Source of the DNA: Actinophytocola sp044466355
GTDB taxonomy: Bacteria; Actinomycetota; Actinomycetes; Mycobacteriales; Pseudonocardiaceae
Reading direction: 5' to 3'
Length of the DNA stretch: 64,000 bases
Assembly (NCBI RefSeq): GCF_044466355.1
Contig: NZ_JBITMQ010000015.1
Span: 124,001-188,000 of the forward strand
Below are positions 34,334-43,799 of this stretch, in pieces. How positions within the stretch are numbered: position 1 is the stretch's first letter; every line of letters begins with the position of its first letter. Below the pieces are notes generated by a model, which did no database searches, was not told the origin of the DNA, and saw only the letters and a list, made by a program, of their open reading frames with translations. Both the position numbers and the translations under genes were made by a program.

Positions 34334-35531
34334 GCTGGACTCGAAGCTCGCGGCGCTGCGCGACGACCTGCACGAGTCGATCAGCCCACCCGAGATGGCA
34401 CACGTCACCGCGCGGGCACGGCAGCGGACCACGCGGCGGCGCATGCAGGTCGCGGCGGTCGCGACGGTCGTGGCGGTCAGCGTCGCGGTGCCCGTGTTGC
34501 GTGCCCTGCCGGATGACCAGCAGCCCGCCAAGCCGCCGCTGCCGGACTCGATGACCTTCCAGCTGGACTTCGCCGACCCCGACCACGGCTACGCGCTGGG
34601 CAGCGACTGTGTCGAGCCCGACGGTCCGTGCACCCTGGCACTGTTCGCGACCGCCGACGGTGGCCGGACGTGGGAGCGGCGGTCCCTGCCGGACGGCGAC
34701 AAGCGGTACGCGCTGGGCGATGTCAGCGTGCTCGACGCGGACCGGGTGCGGCTCGACCGCGTGTCCGGGCAGAAGCAGTGGGCGCGCGTCGTCAGCGACG
34801 ACGGGGGCCGCACGTGGCGCGCCGCCACGGCGGGTCCGCCCGCGGCGCCCGCGCCGATTCCCGACGGGGCGTGGCTCCAGCCGGTGTGCGTCGGCGAGGA
34901 ACAGGACGACTCGGGCTGTCGCCTGGGTGTCGGCGCGGTGTCGCGGGACCCGGCACGGGTGGCGCCCGCACCGACCCAGCCGCCGCTCATCGAACCCGTG
35001 ATCGGCAGGTCGGCGACCGAGGGCGGCCGTTACTGGGCGGCGGGCGTGGAACGGTCGAGCGGCCGCTGGGCGATCTCGGTGACCTCCGACGACGGCCGGA
35101 CCTGGTCGACGACTCAGGTGACGCTGCCGGGTGAGCCCGCGATGAACGACGCCTGGTCGGTGGTCGAGAACGACGGCGTCATGTACACGACGCTGCAGGG
35201 GTCGATCGCGAAGGGCCCGTACGGTCTGCTGGCCGTGTTCCGCAGCACGGACGGCGGCGTGACCTGGACGAACACGTGGCGTGCCACGCCGAAGACGGTG
35301 CTGCAGGCGATGCTCGGCGCCCCGGTCGCCACCGACGACGGGCGGCTGCTCGTGTACTCGGCGGCGACGGGCACCTACGAGAGCGGCGACGGCCGGACGT
35401 TCACCAGGTCCGACCGGCGGCTGCCGGGCGAGGTCCTGTGGACGCGCGGCGGCTACGTGGCGAAACGCGGCCCGCACGCGTACGCGATCTCGACGGACGG
35501 CCTCACGTGGCGCGACTTCGACATCCGCTAG
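34326..35531 (+). CDS. Putative anti-sigma factor with extracytoplasmic Asp-box propeller
   Basis: A 401-residue protein. A cytoplasmic N-terminus of about 40 residues (DSKLAALRDDLHESISPPEM) precedes one helix (QVAAVATVVAVSVAVPVL); the remainder is outside the membrane. That part has six Asp-box-like turns (ADGGRTWE, DDGGRTWR, SDDGRTWS, TDGGVTWT, SGDGRTFT, STDGLTWR), the signature of sialidase-type six-bladed propellers, although no catalytic residues are apparent. It probably senses an envelope ligand and releases the sigma factor encoded just upstream. No zinc-binding anti-sigma motif is seen. Confidence 0.8.
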   Translation: MSELDSKLAALRDDLHESISPPEMAHVTARARQRTTRRRMQVAAVATVVAVSVAVPVLRALPDDQQPAKPPLPDSMTFQLDFADPDHGYALGSDCVEPDGPCTLALFATADGGRTWERRSLPDGDKRYALGDVSVLDADRVRLDRVSGQKQWARVVSDDGGRTWRAATAGPPAAPAPIPDGAWLQPVCVGEEQDDSGCRLGVGAVSRDPARVAPAPTQPPLIEPVIGRSATEGGRYWAAGVERSSGRWAISVTSDDGRTWSTTQVTLPGEPAMNDAWSVVENDGVMYTTLQGSIAKGPYGLLAVFRSTDGGVTWTNTWRATPKTVLQAMLGAPVATDDGRLLVYSAATGTYESGDGRTFTRSDRRLPGEVLWTRGGYVAKRGPHAYAISTDGLTWRDFDIR

Positions 35532-35577
35532 AGAGCCGGATAACTGTGCGGAGTCTGGGCCTGACGAGGCGGACTGG

Positions 35578-36114
35578 CTAGTGGGCCACGCCCCGGAACT
35601 CGCCGACCTGGTGCACGTGCGGGGGCTTGCCGTCGAGCGCGCGGTGCACGGCGTCGAGCACGCCCGCCGAGACCTCCTCGTGGGTGAGCCATCGGGTACG
35701 TCCGGCGTGCCGGACGTACCCGAGCACGACCTGCTGCGTCGGGTGGCCGGGAAGGATCGGATCGGGGCAGCCGCCCAACGGGTTGGCCGACGCGCTGCCG
35801 TGCACCTCGACGACGGGCGCGCCGTCGGCGAGCAGTGGCGCCACCGCACGGAGGACGGACACCCGGACCTCGCGGTGCACCCAGGCGACCAGCAGGTCGG
35901 CGGGCCCGTCGAGGGCCTCGGAGACGGTGGCGACGAGCGCGGCGGGCTCGGTCCAGTCGGCCTTCACCCAGCTGGCCAGGTGCCCGTTGGTGGTCGGCAT
36001 GGACGGTCTTCGCCTGCTGGGCAGCACCACCTGCCAGCCGTCGTCGAGCAGTGCGGCGGCCACACCCGCGAGCATGCCGGTGCCACCGAGAACAAGGGCG
36101 CGACGCGCGGTCAT
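35578..36114 (-). CDS. Rossmann-fold short-chain dehydrogenase-like protein
   Basis: A 178-residue protein with an N-terminal nucleotide-binding glycine motif (ALVLGGTGMLAGVAAALLDD), shorter than classical SDR enzymes and without a clear Tyr-x3-Lys catalytic pair. It may bind NAD(P) and act as a small oxidoreductase or sensor. It shares the minus strand with the frameshifted VOC gene upstream. Confidence 0.7.
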   Translation of the reverse strand: MTARRALVLGGTGMLAGVAAALLDDGWQVVLPSRRRPSMPTTNGHLASWVKADWTEPAALVATVSEALDGPADLLVAWVHREVRVSVLRAVAPLLADGAPVVEVHGSASANPLGGCPDPILPGHPTQQVVLGYVRHAGRTRWLTHEEVSAGVLDAVHRALDGKPPHVHQVGEFRGVAH

Positions 36115-36157
36115 ACGACCTCCGCAGGACGGCGACGGGCCCCCAGGTTACCGGCGT

Positions 36158-36600
36158 TTACCGGTTTTCCGCCCGCCACAGCGCCTGGGTGAGGCTGTAG
36201 ACGTTGCCGGAGTCGTCGCGGAAGGTGGCTTCGATGCCGTAGGGCCGCTCGGTGGGTTCGGTGAGGAAGACGACGCCACGCGCCGACAGTTCTTGAAGGT
36301 GCCGTGGCAGTCGTCGGTCGCGAGGACCGCGCTGCCCATCGCGCCCTTCGCGACCAGCTCACGGATCGTCTCTGCGTGCTCGGGCGCGTGCCCCATCCGG
36401 CAGTCGGCCAGGACGAACCGCACGTCCGGCTGCCCGGGCGGGATGACGGTCAGCCAGCGGAACCCCTGACCCGCGCCGTCGAAACCCTCGCCCATCACGA
36501 GGTCCTCGCCCACCCGGAAGCCGAGCTTCTCGGTGTAGAAGGCCTTGGCGGAGTCCTGGTCGAGCACGTAGACGGTGGTGTGTGTCAGCGATGTGATCAT
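36158..36600 (-). pseudogene. VOC/glyoxalase-family gene with a single frameshift
   Basis: The N-terminal two-thirds reads well (LTHTTVYVLDQDSAKAFYTE then KLGFRVGEDLVMGEGFDGAG, later AVLATDDCHGTFK). Near 36293 one G seems missing in AAGAACTG; restoring it continues as ELSARGVVFLTEPTERPYGI and RDDSGNVYSLTQALWRAENR, a perfect family ending at 36158. As written the product ends in unrelated serine- and arginine-rich sequence. VOC proteins bind metals and act on small molecules or sequester antibiotics. Confidence 0.8.
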
Positions 36601-36609
36601 GCGGCAACG

Positions 36610-37023
36610 CTAGGACCGAGTGTCGTCCGCGTGCTTGTCCGCGATTGCTGGTCTCCCCCACGTCATGGCGATGCACCCGGGGATGGCCGGCGGCGCGGCC
36701 CGCCGCTGGTACTCGCTGGGCGAGCACCCCACCAGCGCCCGGAACCGCCGCGAGAACGAACCGAGCGAGGAGAACCCCACCACCATGCACACCTCGGTGA
36801 CGGTGAGGTTGGCGTGGGCGAGCAGGTCCTTCGCCCGCTCGACCCGGCGGCGGCTCAGGTACGCGGCGGGTGTCTCCCCGAAGGCGTGCCGGAACTCCCG
36901 CGCGAAGTGGAACCGCGAGTAGCCCGCGACGGACGCGAGTGCGTCGAGGTCGAGCGGTTCGGCGTACCGCGCGTCCATGACGTCCCGCGCCCGGCGCAGG
37001 TGCACGACCTGGGAGACACTCAC
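36610..37023 (-). CDS. AraC-family transcriptional regulator (HTH only)
   Basis: A 137-residue protein consisting of just the double helix-turn-helix: LDALASVAGYSRFHFAREFR and LTVTEVCMVVGFSSLGSFSR with the conserved HAFGETPAAYLSRRRVERAK link. The GTG at 37023 is chosen because coding sequence stops being protein-like upstream of it. Close to the VOC gene on the same strand, which it may regulate. Confidence 0.85.
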   Translation of the reverse strand: MSVSQVVHLRRARDVMDARYAEPLDLDALASVAGYSRFHFAREFRHAFGETPAAYLSRRRVERAKDLLAHANLTVTEVCMVVGFSSLGSFSRRFRALVGCSPSEYQRRAAPPAIPGCIAMTWGRPAIADKHADDTRS

Positions 37024-37202
37024 GCGTCGACGGTAGCGCCCGGCAAAGAGTGGTGGCGGAATTGTGCCGGGTCGGCCTCCAGCTCCACGCTCCGGCTCGG
37101 AGGATCGCGCGACGCCCGGCGCGGACCCGCGAAGAGAACCCCACGCAAGGCACGACAGCCCGCCGCCCGGAGCACCTTCCGTTCGGCAGCAGCGGCTCCG
37201 GG

Positions 37203-39929
37203 TCAGTGCGCTGCGGCGTTCCACGAGCGGCCGAAGCCGACCGAGACGTCCAGTGGCACGTCCAGCTTGTAGGCGGACCCCATGCCCCTGCGCACCAGCT
37301 CCTCCGCCGCGGCGCGCTCCGGGGTGCGCACCTCGAGCACCAGTTCGTCGTGGACCTGCAGCAGCATGCGGGTCTGCAGCCCGGCGTCCCGCAGCTCGCG
37401 GTGCACGTTCAGCATCGCGACCTTGATGATGTCCGCGGCACTGCCCTGGATCGGGGCGTTCAAGGCCATGCGTTCTGCCATCTCGCGGCGCTGGCGGTTG
37501 TCCGACGTCAGGTCCGGCAGGTAGCGGCGGCGGCCGAAGATCGTGGACGTGTAGCCGTCCTTGCGGGCCCTCGCCACGACCTCCTGCAGGTAGTCGCGGA
37601 CGCCGCCGAACCGGTCGAAGTACTCCTCCATCAACCCGCGGGCCTCCTCGGTGGAGATCCGCAGCTGCTGGGACAGGCCGTAGGCGGACAGCCCATACGC
37701 CAGGCCGTAGTTCATCGCCTTGATCTTGGCGCGCTGGGCGCCGGTGACCTCGGTCGGTTCGACCGAGAACACGCGGGCGGCGGTGGCGGCGTGGAAGTCG
37801 AAGCCCGAGTTGAAGGCCTCGATCAACGCAGCGTCGCCGGACAGGTGCGCCATGATCCGCATCTCGATCTGGCTGTAGTCCGCGGTCATCAGCTCGTCGA
37901 ACCCGTCGCCGACGACGAACGTGTCGCGGATCGTGCGGCCCTCGTCCGTGCGGATGGGCACGTTCTGCAGGTTCGGTTCCGTCGACGACAGGCGACCGGT
38001 GGCGGCGATCGTCTGGCTGTACGTGGTGTGGATGCGGCCGTCGTCGGACACGGACTTGATCAGGCCCTCGACCGTGATCTTCAACCGGGTCGCGTCGCGG
38101 TGTTCCAGCAGGTGCGCCAGGAACGGGTGTTCGGTCTGCTCGAACAGACCGGTCAGGGCGTCGGCGTCGGTGGTGTAGCCGGTCTTGGTGCGCTTGGTCT
38201 TCGGCATCTGCAGCTCGTCGAACAGCACCACCTGCAGCTGCTTCGGCGAGCCGAGGTTGATCTCCTTGCCGATGACGGAGAACGCCTCCTGCTCGGCGTG
38301 CTTCACCCGCGACCCGAAGTGCGCCTCCAGCGACGCCAGCTGCTGCGTGTCGACCGCGATGCCGAACGCCTCCAGCTCGGCCAGCACCCGCAGCAGCGGC
38401 AACTCGATGTCGGTCAGCAGGTTCGTCTGGCCGGTCTCCTCCAGCGCGGTCGCGAGCGCGTCGGCCAGCTCGGCGATGGCGCGGGCCCGCACGATCTCGC
38501 CCTCGGCGATCTTCGCGTCGTCGCCCTCGACGCCGTCGAGCAGCGACAGCTGCCGCTCCTCTGGCTGCTGCTCGACCCGCAGCTCCCGCTTCAGGTACCG
38601 CAGCACCAGGTCGTCCAGCGCGAACGACCGCTGGCCCGGCCGCACCAGGTACGCCACGAGCTGCGTGTCGGTCGCCAGCCCGCCGAGCGTCCAGCCGCGG
38701 TGGCGGATCGCGTGCAGCGCGGGCTTCACGTCGTAGGTCAGCTTCGACACCGACTCGTCCGCGAACCACGTCGCCAGCGCCTGCTCGTCAGCTTCGCCCA
38801 GAGTGGTGACGTCGACGTACACGCCGGTGCCGTCGGCCTTCGAGATGGCGACCGAACGCAGCTCCACCGACTCACCGGCGACACCGGTCGAGCCGAGCTG
38901 GAACGAGAGCCCCACTCGCGCGCCCGACGGCGCGTTCGCCGACAGCCACGCGCCGAGCCGCCCCGGCTCGTACGCGCCACCGGACACCTCGAACCCGTGG
39001 TCGGCCTCCGGCTCGGCCGTCGTCAGCTCGCCGAACAGCCGGTCGCGCAGGATCCGGAACTCCAGGTCGTCGAACAGCTGGTGCACCGCGTCGCGGTCCC
39101 ACTGGCGTCGCGCCAGCTCGTCCGGGCCCACCTCCAGAGCCACGTCCCGCACCAGCTCGGTGAGCTGCCGGTTCATCAGCACGCTCGACAGCTGGTTGCG
39201 CAGCGCGTCGCCCGCCTTGCCCTTGACCTCGTCGACCCGGTCGACCAGGTCGTTCAGCGAACCGAACTGGTTGATCCACTTCGCCACGGTCTTCTCGCCG
39301 ACGCCGGGGATCTTCGGCAGGTTGTCCGACGGGTCGCCGCGCAGCGCCGCGAAGTCGGCGTACTGGTCGGGCCGCACACCGGTCTTGGCGAGCACCGCCT
39401 CGGGGTCCATGCGCGAGACGGCGGACACGCCCCTGGTCGGGTAGATCACCGTGACGTGGTCGTTGACCAGCTGGAACGCGTCCCGGTCGCCGGTACAGAT
39501 GAGCACCTCGTAGCCGTCTGCGACCGCCTGCGTGGTGAGCGTCGCGATCAGGTCGTCCGCCTCGAAGCCGTCCTTCGACAGGAACGGGATGGCCAGCGTG
39601 GTCAGCACGTCCTGGATGAGGCTGATCTGCCCCTTGAACTCGTCGGGCGTCGCGGACCGGTTGGCCTTGTACTCGGCGTACTGCTCGCTGCGGAACGTCT
39701 TGCGGGAGACGTCGAAGCACACCGCGACGTGCGACGGTGCCTCGTCACGCAGCAGGTTGATGAGCATCGAGGTGAAGCCGTAGACACCCTCGGTGTGCTG
39801 CCCGGTCTTGGTGACCAGGTTGGCTTCCTTCAGCGCGTAGAACGCCCGGTAGGCCATCGAGTGGCCGTCGATGAGCAGCAACCGGCGCTCGGAGGTCTTG
39901 ACAGGTTCTGTGGCGGGCGTCTCAGGCAC
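37203..39929 (-). CDS. polA: DNA polymerase I
   Basis: A 908-residue enzyme: a 5' nuclease domain (LLLIDGHSMAYRAFYALKEA, GDRDAFQLVNDHVTVIYPTR), a central region in the position of the proofreading domain but without the DxE exonuclease motif, and a family A polymerase domain (motif A DYSQIEMRIMAHLSGD, motif B AKIKAMNYGLAYGLSAYG, motif C LLQVHDELVLEV). Proofreading is probably absent, as in mycobacterial Pol I. It fills gaps in repair and Okazaki processing, and is encoded near rpsA, uvrB and coaE. Confidence 0.98.
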   Translation of the reverse strand: MPETPATEPVKTSERRLLLIDGHSMAYRAFYALKEANLVTKTGQHTEGVYGFTSMLINLLRDEAPSHVAVCFDVSRKTFRSEQYAEYKANRSATPDEFKGQISLIQDVLTTLAIPFLSKDGFEADDLIATLTTQAVADGYEVLICTGDRDAFQLVNDHVTVIYPTRGVSAVSRMDPEAVLAKTGVRPDQYADFAALRGDPSDNLPKIPGVGEKTVAKWINQFGSLNDLVDRVDEVKGKAGDALRNQLSSVLMNRQLTELVRDVALEVGPDELARRQWDRDAVHQLFDDLEFRILRDRLFGELTTAEPEADHGFEVSGGAYEPGRLGAWLSANAPSGARVGLSFQLGSTGVAGESVELRSVAISKADGTGVYVDVTTLGEADEQALATWFADESVSKLTYDVKPALHAIRHRGWTLGGLATDTQLVAYLVRPGQRSFALDDLVLRYLKRELRVEQQPEERQLSLLDGVEGDDAKIAEGEIVRARAIAELADALATALEETGQTNLLTDIELPLLRVLAELEAFGIAVDTQQLASLEAHFGSRVKHAEQEAFSVIGKEINLGSPKQLQVVLFDELQMPKTKRTKTGYTTDADALTGLFEQTEHPFLAHLLEHRDATRLKITVEGLIKSVSDDGRIHTTYSQTIAATGRLSSTEPNLQNVPIRTDEGRTIRDTFVVGDGFDELMTADYSQIEMRIMAHLSGDAALIEAFNSGFDFHAATAARVFSVEPTEVTGAQRAKIKAMNYGLAYGLSAYGLSQQLRISTEEARGLMEEYFDRFGGVRDYLQEVVARARKDGYTSTIFGRRRYLPDLTSDNRQRREMAERMALNAPIQGSAADIIKVAMLNVHRELRDAGLQTRMLLQVHDELVLEVRTPERAAAEELVRRGMGSAYKLDVPLDVSVGFGRSWNAAAH

Positions 39930-39994
39930 ACGGCGAGTCTAGGGTGAGGCACCGACAATTCCCGGCTGACCCCTTCTAGCTGCGAGGAGTGCGT

Positions 39995-40420
39995 GTGAAC
40001 ACCTTCCCGGAGAACCTGCCGGGCATCCGGTACGACCTGGCGGACCAGTTCCTGCCGACGAAGATGGGCATCGACATCACCGAGTGGGACCCCAAGCGGG
40101 TGGTCGCCACGATGCCGGTCGCGGGGAACCTCCAGCCGTACGGGCTGCTGCACGGCGGCGCGAACGCCACGCTCGCGGAGACCATCGGGTCGATCGCGGC
40201 CGCGCTCAACGCGCCGGACGGCCGGGTCGCCGTCGGGCTGGAGCTGTCCTGCACCCACCACCGCGCCGCCACGAAAGGCCTGGTCACCGGGGTCGCCACA
40301 CCGTTGCACACCGGCCGGTCGACGTCCACGTTCGAGATCGTGATCACCGACGAGGACGACAAGCGCACCTGCACCGCCCGCCTCACCTGCGTCCTGCGCG
40401 ACGCGGCCCCCGGGTCCTGA
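39995..40420 (+). CDS. Hotdog-fold thioesterase (PaaI family)
   Basis: A 141-residue protein with the hotdog signature LQPYGLLHGGANATLAETIG and the later beta block GKSTSTFEIVI-like GRSTSTFEIVITDEDDKRTC. It hydrolyses acyl-CoA thioesters of aromatic or short-chain type. The GTG at 39995 fits the GAGGAG site better than one codon pair earlier (39989). A perfect terminator follows at 40427. Confidence 0.88.
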   Translation: MNTFPENLPGIRYDLADQFLPTKMGIDITEWDPKRVVATMPVAGNLQPYGLLHGGANATLAETIGSIAAALNAPDGRVAVGLELSCTHHRAATKGLVTGVATPLHTGRSTSTFEIVITDEDDKRTCTARLTCVLRDAAPGS

Positions 40421-40426
40421 CAGCAC

Positions 40427-40455
40427 GGCGCCCCCGAGGAGTCCCCGGGGGCGCC
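40427..40455. terminator. Bidirectional terminator between thioesterase and livF
   Basis: Arms GGCGCCCCCG and CGGGGGCGCC around a loop of nine bases; it lies between convergent genes. Confidence 0.85.
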
Positions 40456-40471
40456 GTCCGTCTCACGGAAA

Positions 40472-41185
40472 CTACGTGCCCAGGTACGCGGCCCGCACCC
40501 GCTCGTCGGCGAGCAGGTCGTGGCCGGGCCCTTCGAGCGTGGTCTGGCCGAGGTCCACGACGTAACCCCGGTCCGACAGCGCCAGCGCGGCCAGCGCGTT
40601 CTGCTCGACCAGCAGGATCGTGGTGCCCTGCTGCTGCAGCTCGGAGATCGTGTCGAAGATGAGCTGCGTCATGATCGGCGACAGGCCCATCGACGGCTCG
40701 TCCAGCATCAGCAGACGCGGCTTGGACATCATCGCCCGCCCGATCGCCAGCATCTGCTGCTCACCGCCGGAGAACAGGCCCGCCTTCTGCGTGCGCCGCT
40801 CCCCCAGCACGGGGAACAGCTCGTACACCCGGTTCATGTCGGCGCGCACGCCGGACTCGTCCCTGCGGGTGTACGCCCCGAGCAGGAGGTTCTCCTCCAC
40901 GCTCATCCGCGCGAACACGCGCCTGCCCTCCGGCGAGTGCGCGATGCCGCGGCTGAGGATGACGTGCGCGGGTTCCTGCGCGATCGACTTGCCCTCGAAC
41001 CGGATGTCCCCGGCCCTCGGACGAAGCAGACCGGAGATCGTCCGCAGCGTGGTGGTCTTGCCCGCGCCGTTCGCGCCGATGAGGCAGACGATCTGCCCCT
41101 CCTCGACGACGAACGACACGTTGCGGACGGCCTCGATCGCGCCGTAGGCGACGCTCAGCTCGTCGACTTCCAGAAGAGCGGTCAC
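40472..41185 (-). CDS. livF: Branched-chain amino acid type ABC importer, ATPase
   Basis: A 237-residue ATPase with Walker A GANGAGKTTTLR, signature FSGGEQQMLAIGRAMMSKPR, Walker B LLMLDEPSMGLSP and switch ILLVEQNALAALALSDRG, the typical LivF form. The GTG at 41185 overlaps the livG stop (GTGA) and has GGGAGG upstream. It works with LivG on the cytoplasmic face of the LivH/LivM channel. Last gene of the liv operon. Confidence 0.95.
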   Translation of the reverse strand: MTALLEVDELSVAYGAIEAVRNVSFVVEEGQIVCLIGANGAGKTTTLRTISGLLRPRAGDIRFEGKSIAQEPAHVILSRGIAHSPEGRRVFARMSVEENLLLGAYTRRDESGVRADMNRVYELFPVLGERRTQKAGLFSGGEQQMLAIGRAMMSKPRLLMLDEPSMGLSPIMTQLIFDTISELQQQGTTILLVEQNALAALALSDRGYVVDLGQTTLEGPGHDLLADERVRAAYLGT

Positions 41186-42024
41186 GAGTCCTCCCTGTGC
41201 TGCTGAGCGGCGGCCTCGGCGACGTCCGCCTCGACCTCCTCGCGTGGCTTGCCGAGGTAGGCCTCGATCACGCGCGGGTCGTCGCGGACCGTCTCCGGTG
41301 AGCCCTCCACCAGCACCTCGCCCTGCACGAGCACGGACACCGAGTCGCACAGCGAGAAGATGAACTTCGTGTCGTGCTCGATGACCACGACCGACACCCC
41401 GGTGTCCCTGATCCGGAAGATCAGCTGCCGGGCGGCCTCGGTCTCCTGCGGGTTCATGCCCGCGGTCGGCTCGTCGAGCAGCAGCACCTCCGGCTCGGTG
41501 GCCAGCGCGCGGGCGATCTCCAGCCTGCGCTGGTCACCGTAGGGCAGGTTGCGGGCGGCCTCGTCCTCGGCGCCGCGCAGCCCGACGAACTCGAGCAGCT
41601 CGCGCGCCTTCGCCTTGGCCGCCGCCTCGCCCTTGCGGAACACGGGGCCGTGGAACACCGACGCCAGCGGCCCCTGACGCATCCGGATGTGCCTGCCGAC
41701 CAGCACGTTCTCCAGCACGGTCATGTTGGGGAACAGGCGGATGTTCTGGAACGTCCGCGCGATCCCCGCAGTGGTGACCTTCGCCGGGTCGGACGGCAGC
41801 GTCTTACCGCGCAGCCGCACCGCGCCCCGCGTCGGCGTGTACAGCCCGGTCAGGCAGTTGAACAGCGTGGTCTTGCCCGCGCCGTTCGGCCCGATCAGCC
41901 CGACGATCCTGCCCTCGGTCAGCTCCAGAGACACGTCGTTGAGCGCCGTGAGACCACCGAAGATCATCGTCACGCCGGTGGCCGCGAGCACCGGTTCGGT
42001 CGCGCGATGCTGTGCCGCACTCAT
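41182..42024 (-). CDS. livG: Branched-chain amino acid type ABC importer, ATPase
   Basis: A 280-residue ATPase with Walker A GPNGAGKTTLFNCLTGLYTP, signature LPYGDQRRLEIARALATEPE, Walker B VLLLDEPTAGMNPQE and the LivG-type loop RTFQNIRLFPNMTVLENVLV. The last 30 residues form an acidic tail (REEVEADVAEAAAQQHREDS). It overlaps livM and livF by 4 bp each, keeping the two ATPases near equal dose. Confidence 0.95.
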   Translation of the reverse strand: MSAAQHRATEPVLAATGVTMIFGGLTALNDVSLELTEGRIVGLIGPNGAGKTTLFNCLTGLYTPTRGAVRLRGKTLPSDPAKVTTAGIARTFQNIRLFPNMTVLENVLVGRHIRMRQGPLASVFHGPVFRKGEAAAKAKARELLEFVGLRGAEDEAARNLPYGDQRRLEIARALATEPEVLLLDEPTAGMNPQETEAARQLIFRIRDTGVSVVVIEHDTKFIFSLCDSVSVLVQGEVLVEGSPETVRDDPRVIEAYLGKPREEVEADVAEAAAQQHREDS

Positions 42025-43799
42025 GCCCGGTCCCCCTTACCCACCGCGGGGAGCTGCGTGGTCTGCTCCTGTTCGAGCACCAGCTGTTCCCCTTCGCTCT
42101 CGATGGACTTGCCCTCCGCGGTCTCACCGGCCAGCTCGGCCCGCCGGTGCCGGTCGGGCACCAGGCCCTGCGGGCGGAACCGCATGATGAACACCAGCGC
42201 GAGACCGAAGACGAGCAACCGGTAGTCGTCGAACTCGCGCAGCTTCTCCGGCAGCACGAACAGCAGCGAGGCGCCGAGCACCGCGCCCGGGATCGTGCCC
42301 ATGCCACCGAGGATGACCGCCGCGAGCAGCGTCACCGACTCGAGGAACCGGAAGCTCTCCGCCGAGGCGGTGCCCAGGTTGTGCGCGAAGATCGCACCGG
42401 CGAGACCGGCCACCGTGGCGCCCACGAGGAACGCGAGGATCTTGGCCTTGCCGGTCCGGATGCCCATCGCACGGGCGGCGTCCTCGTCCTCGCGGATCGC
42501 GATCCAGGCGCGGCCGATGCGGCTGTTCTTGAGGTTCGCGAACACCGCCATGATCAGGCCGACCACGAGCACGATGAGGAAGTAGTACAGCACGCCCGTC
42601 GGCAGCTCCGCGCCGAACAGGTCGACGGACTCGTTGAACGGCTGGCCGAACAGCTCCACCGGCGGGATGCCGGGGATCGAGTTCGACCCGTTCGTGAGGC
42701 CGCCGACGTCGTTCAGCGCCGACCGGTAGAAGATCTCACCGAACGCCAGCGTCACGATCGCCAGGTAGTCGCCGCGGACCCGCAGTGTCGGCGAGCCGAC
42801 GATGGCACCGAAGATGCCGGCCACGACCGCGGCGATCAGCGCCGCCACCGGGAACGGCAGGTGGATGTCGAACTCGGCGGCGGTCGCACCGGACAGGTTC
42901 GCCGCGACGAACGCGCCGATGCCCAGGAACGCCACGTAGCCGAGGTCGAGCAGCCCGGCGAGGCCGACCACGATGTTCAGGCCGATCGCGGTGACCGCGT
43001 AGACGCCGATGGTCGCGGCGACCCGCATCCAGTACGAGTTGCCCGCCTCGGTGAACGGCAGCGCGAACGCGCACACCAGCAGCACCACGATGCTGAACGC
43101 CCGGTGCCGCTCCGACAGCTGGGAGATCACCCGCGTGACGCCCATGCCGTGCAGCGCGCCGAGCAGACCGCCCGCGAACCCGAGGAACGCCAGGAAGACG
43201 GGGCCCGCGTAGGGGAACGCCGCACCGCCGATGCCGCCCGCGGTGAGCGTCAGCGACACCATGTAGAGCACCCCGGCGAACGCGACCGCGAGCAGAGCCC
43301 ACGCGGTGAGCCTGCCGCCCCAGCCGGTCATCCCGAACAGCCTGCCGGTCAGGTCGGGGATGTCGGTGATCCCGGTGGCCGTGCCGCCGAGGATCAGCGC
43401 GACGCCGGCGATGACGCCGACGATGCTGCCGAACGCGACGTTGCCGTCGGCCGCGGTGATCGCGCCGAACCCACCGCCCTCCGAGAGGATGAAGACGGCG
43501 CTGACCGCGGAGATCGCCAGCCCGCCCCAGCCGAGCGCACGGAGCACCCGGCCCTTGCCGGGCACCGGGATGAACGTGACCACCAGTGCCGCGATGCCGA
43601 ACAGCAGCAGGTGCCAGCGGAACCCGGTGAGCTCGAACGGCGCGTCGAAGAACTGCAGCGTCGACTTCTCCGGGTACGGCCCGTCGTTCAGCAGGAACGT
43701 CGCCCACGGCAGCATCGCCGCCACGAGCAGGAGAAGGGCACCGACCACGCTCAGCGGCCGGGCGAGAGCGGGCGGGATCGCGCCCGTGAGCTTGCTCAT
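42021..43799 (-). CDS. livM: Branched-chain amino acid type ABC importer, LivM permease with long N-terminal extension
   Basis: A 592-residue membrane protein, well above the usual size of about 300-420. The conserved LivM core starts near residue 255 (IGVYAVTAIGLNIVVGLAGL, LDLGYVAFLGIGAFVAANLS, then DYLAIVTLAFGEIFYRSALN). Before it stand some 230 residues with several additional helices (LSVVGALLLLVAAMLPWATF, AFAGVLYMVSLTLTAGGIGG). ATG 43799 opens the core reading frame. The extension may be an actinobacterial addition; its function is unknown. Confidence 0.92.
   Translation of the reverse strand: MSKLTGAIPPALARPLSVVGALLLLVAAMLPWATFLLNDGPYPEKSTLQFFDAPFELTGFRWHLLLFGIAALVVTFIPVPGKGRVLRALGWGGLAISAVSAVFILSEGGGFGAITAADGNVAFGSIVGVIAGVALILGGTATGITDIPDLTGRLFGMTGWGGRLTAWALLAVAFAGVLYMVSLTLTAGGIGGAAFPYAGPVFLAFLGFAGGLLGALHGMGVTRVISQLSERHRAFSIVVLLVCAFALPFTEAGNSYWMRVAATIGVYAVTAIGLNIVVGLAGLLDLGYVAFLGIGAFVAANLSGATAAEFDIHLPFPVAALIAAVVAGIFGAIVGSPTLRVRGDYLAIVTLAFGEIFYRSALNDVGGLTNGSNSIPGIPPVELFGQPFNESVDLFGAELPTGVLYYFLIVLVVGLIMAVFANLKNSRIGRAWIAIREDEDAARAMGIRTGKAKILAFLVGATVAGLAGAIFAHNLGTASAESFRFLESVTLLAAVILGGMGTIPGAVLGASLLFVLPEKLREFDDYRLLVFGLALVFIMRFRPQGLVPDRHRRAELAGETAEGKSIESEGEQLVLEQEQTTQLPAVGKGDRA

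Noticed and set aside
36610..38769. 719-codon extension of the AraC regulator
   Set aside because: Upstream of the GTG at 37023 the sequence is an antisense shift of polA; only the last part is AraC.
37050..39947. 965-codon plus-strand reading frame opposite polA
   Set aside because: The composition is typical of an antisense shadow, and polA on the minus strand has every polymerase motif.
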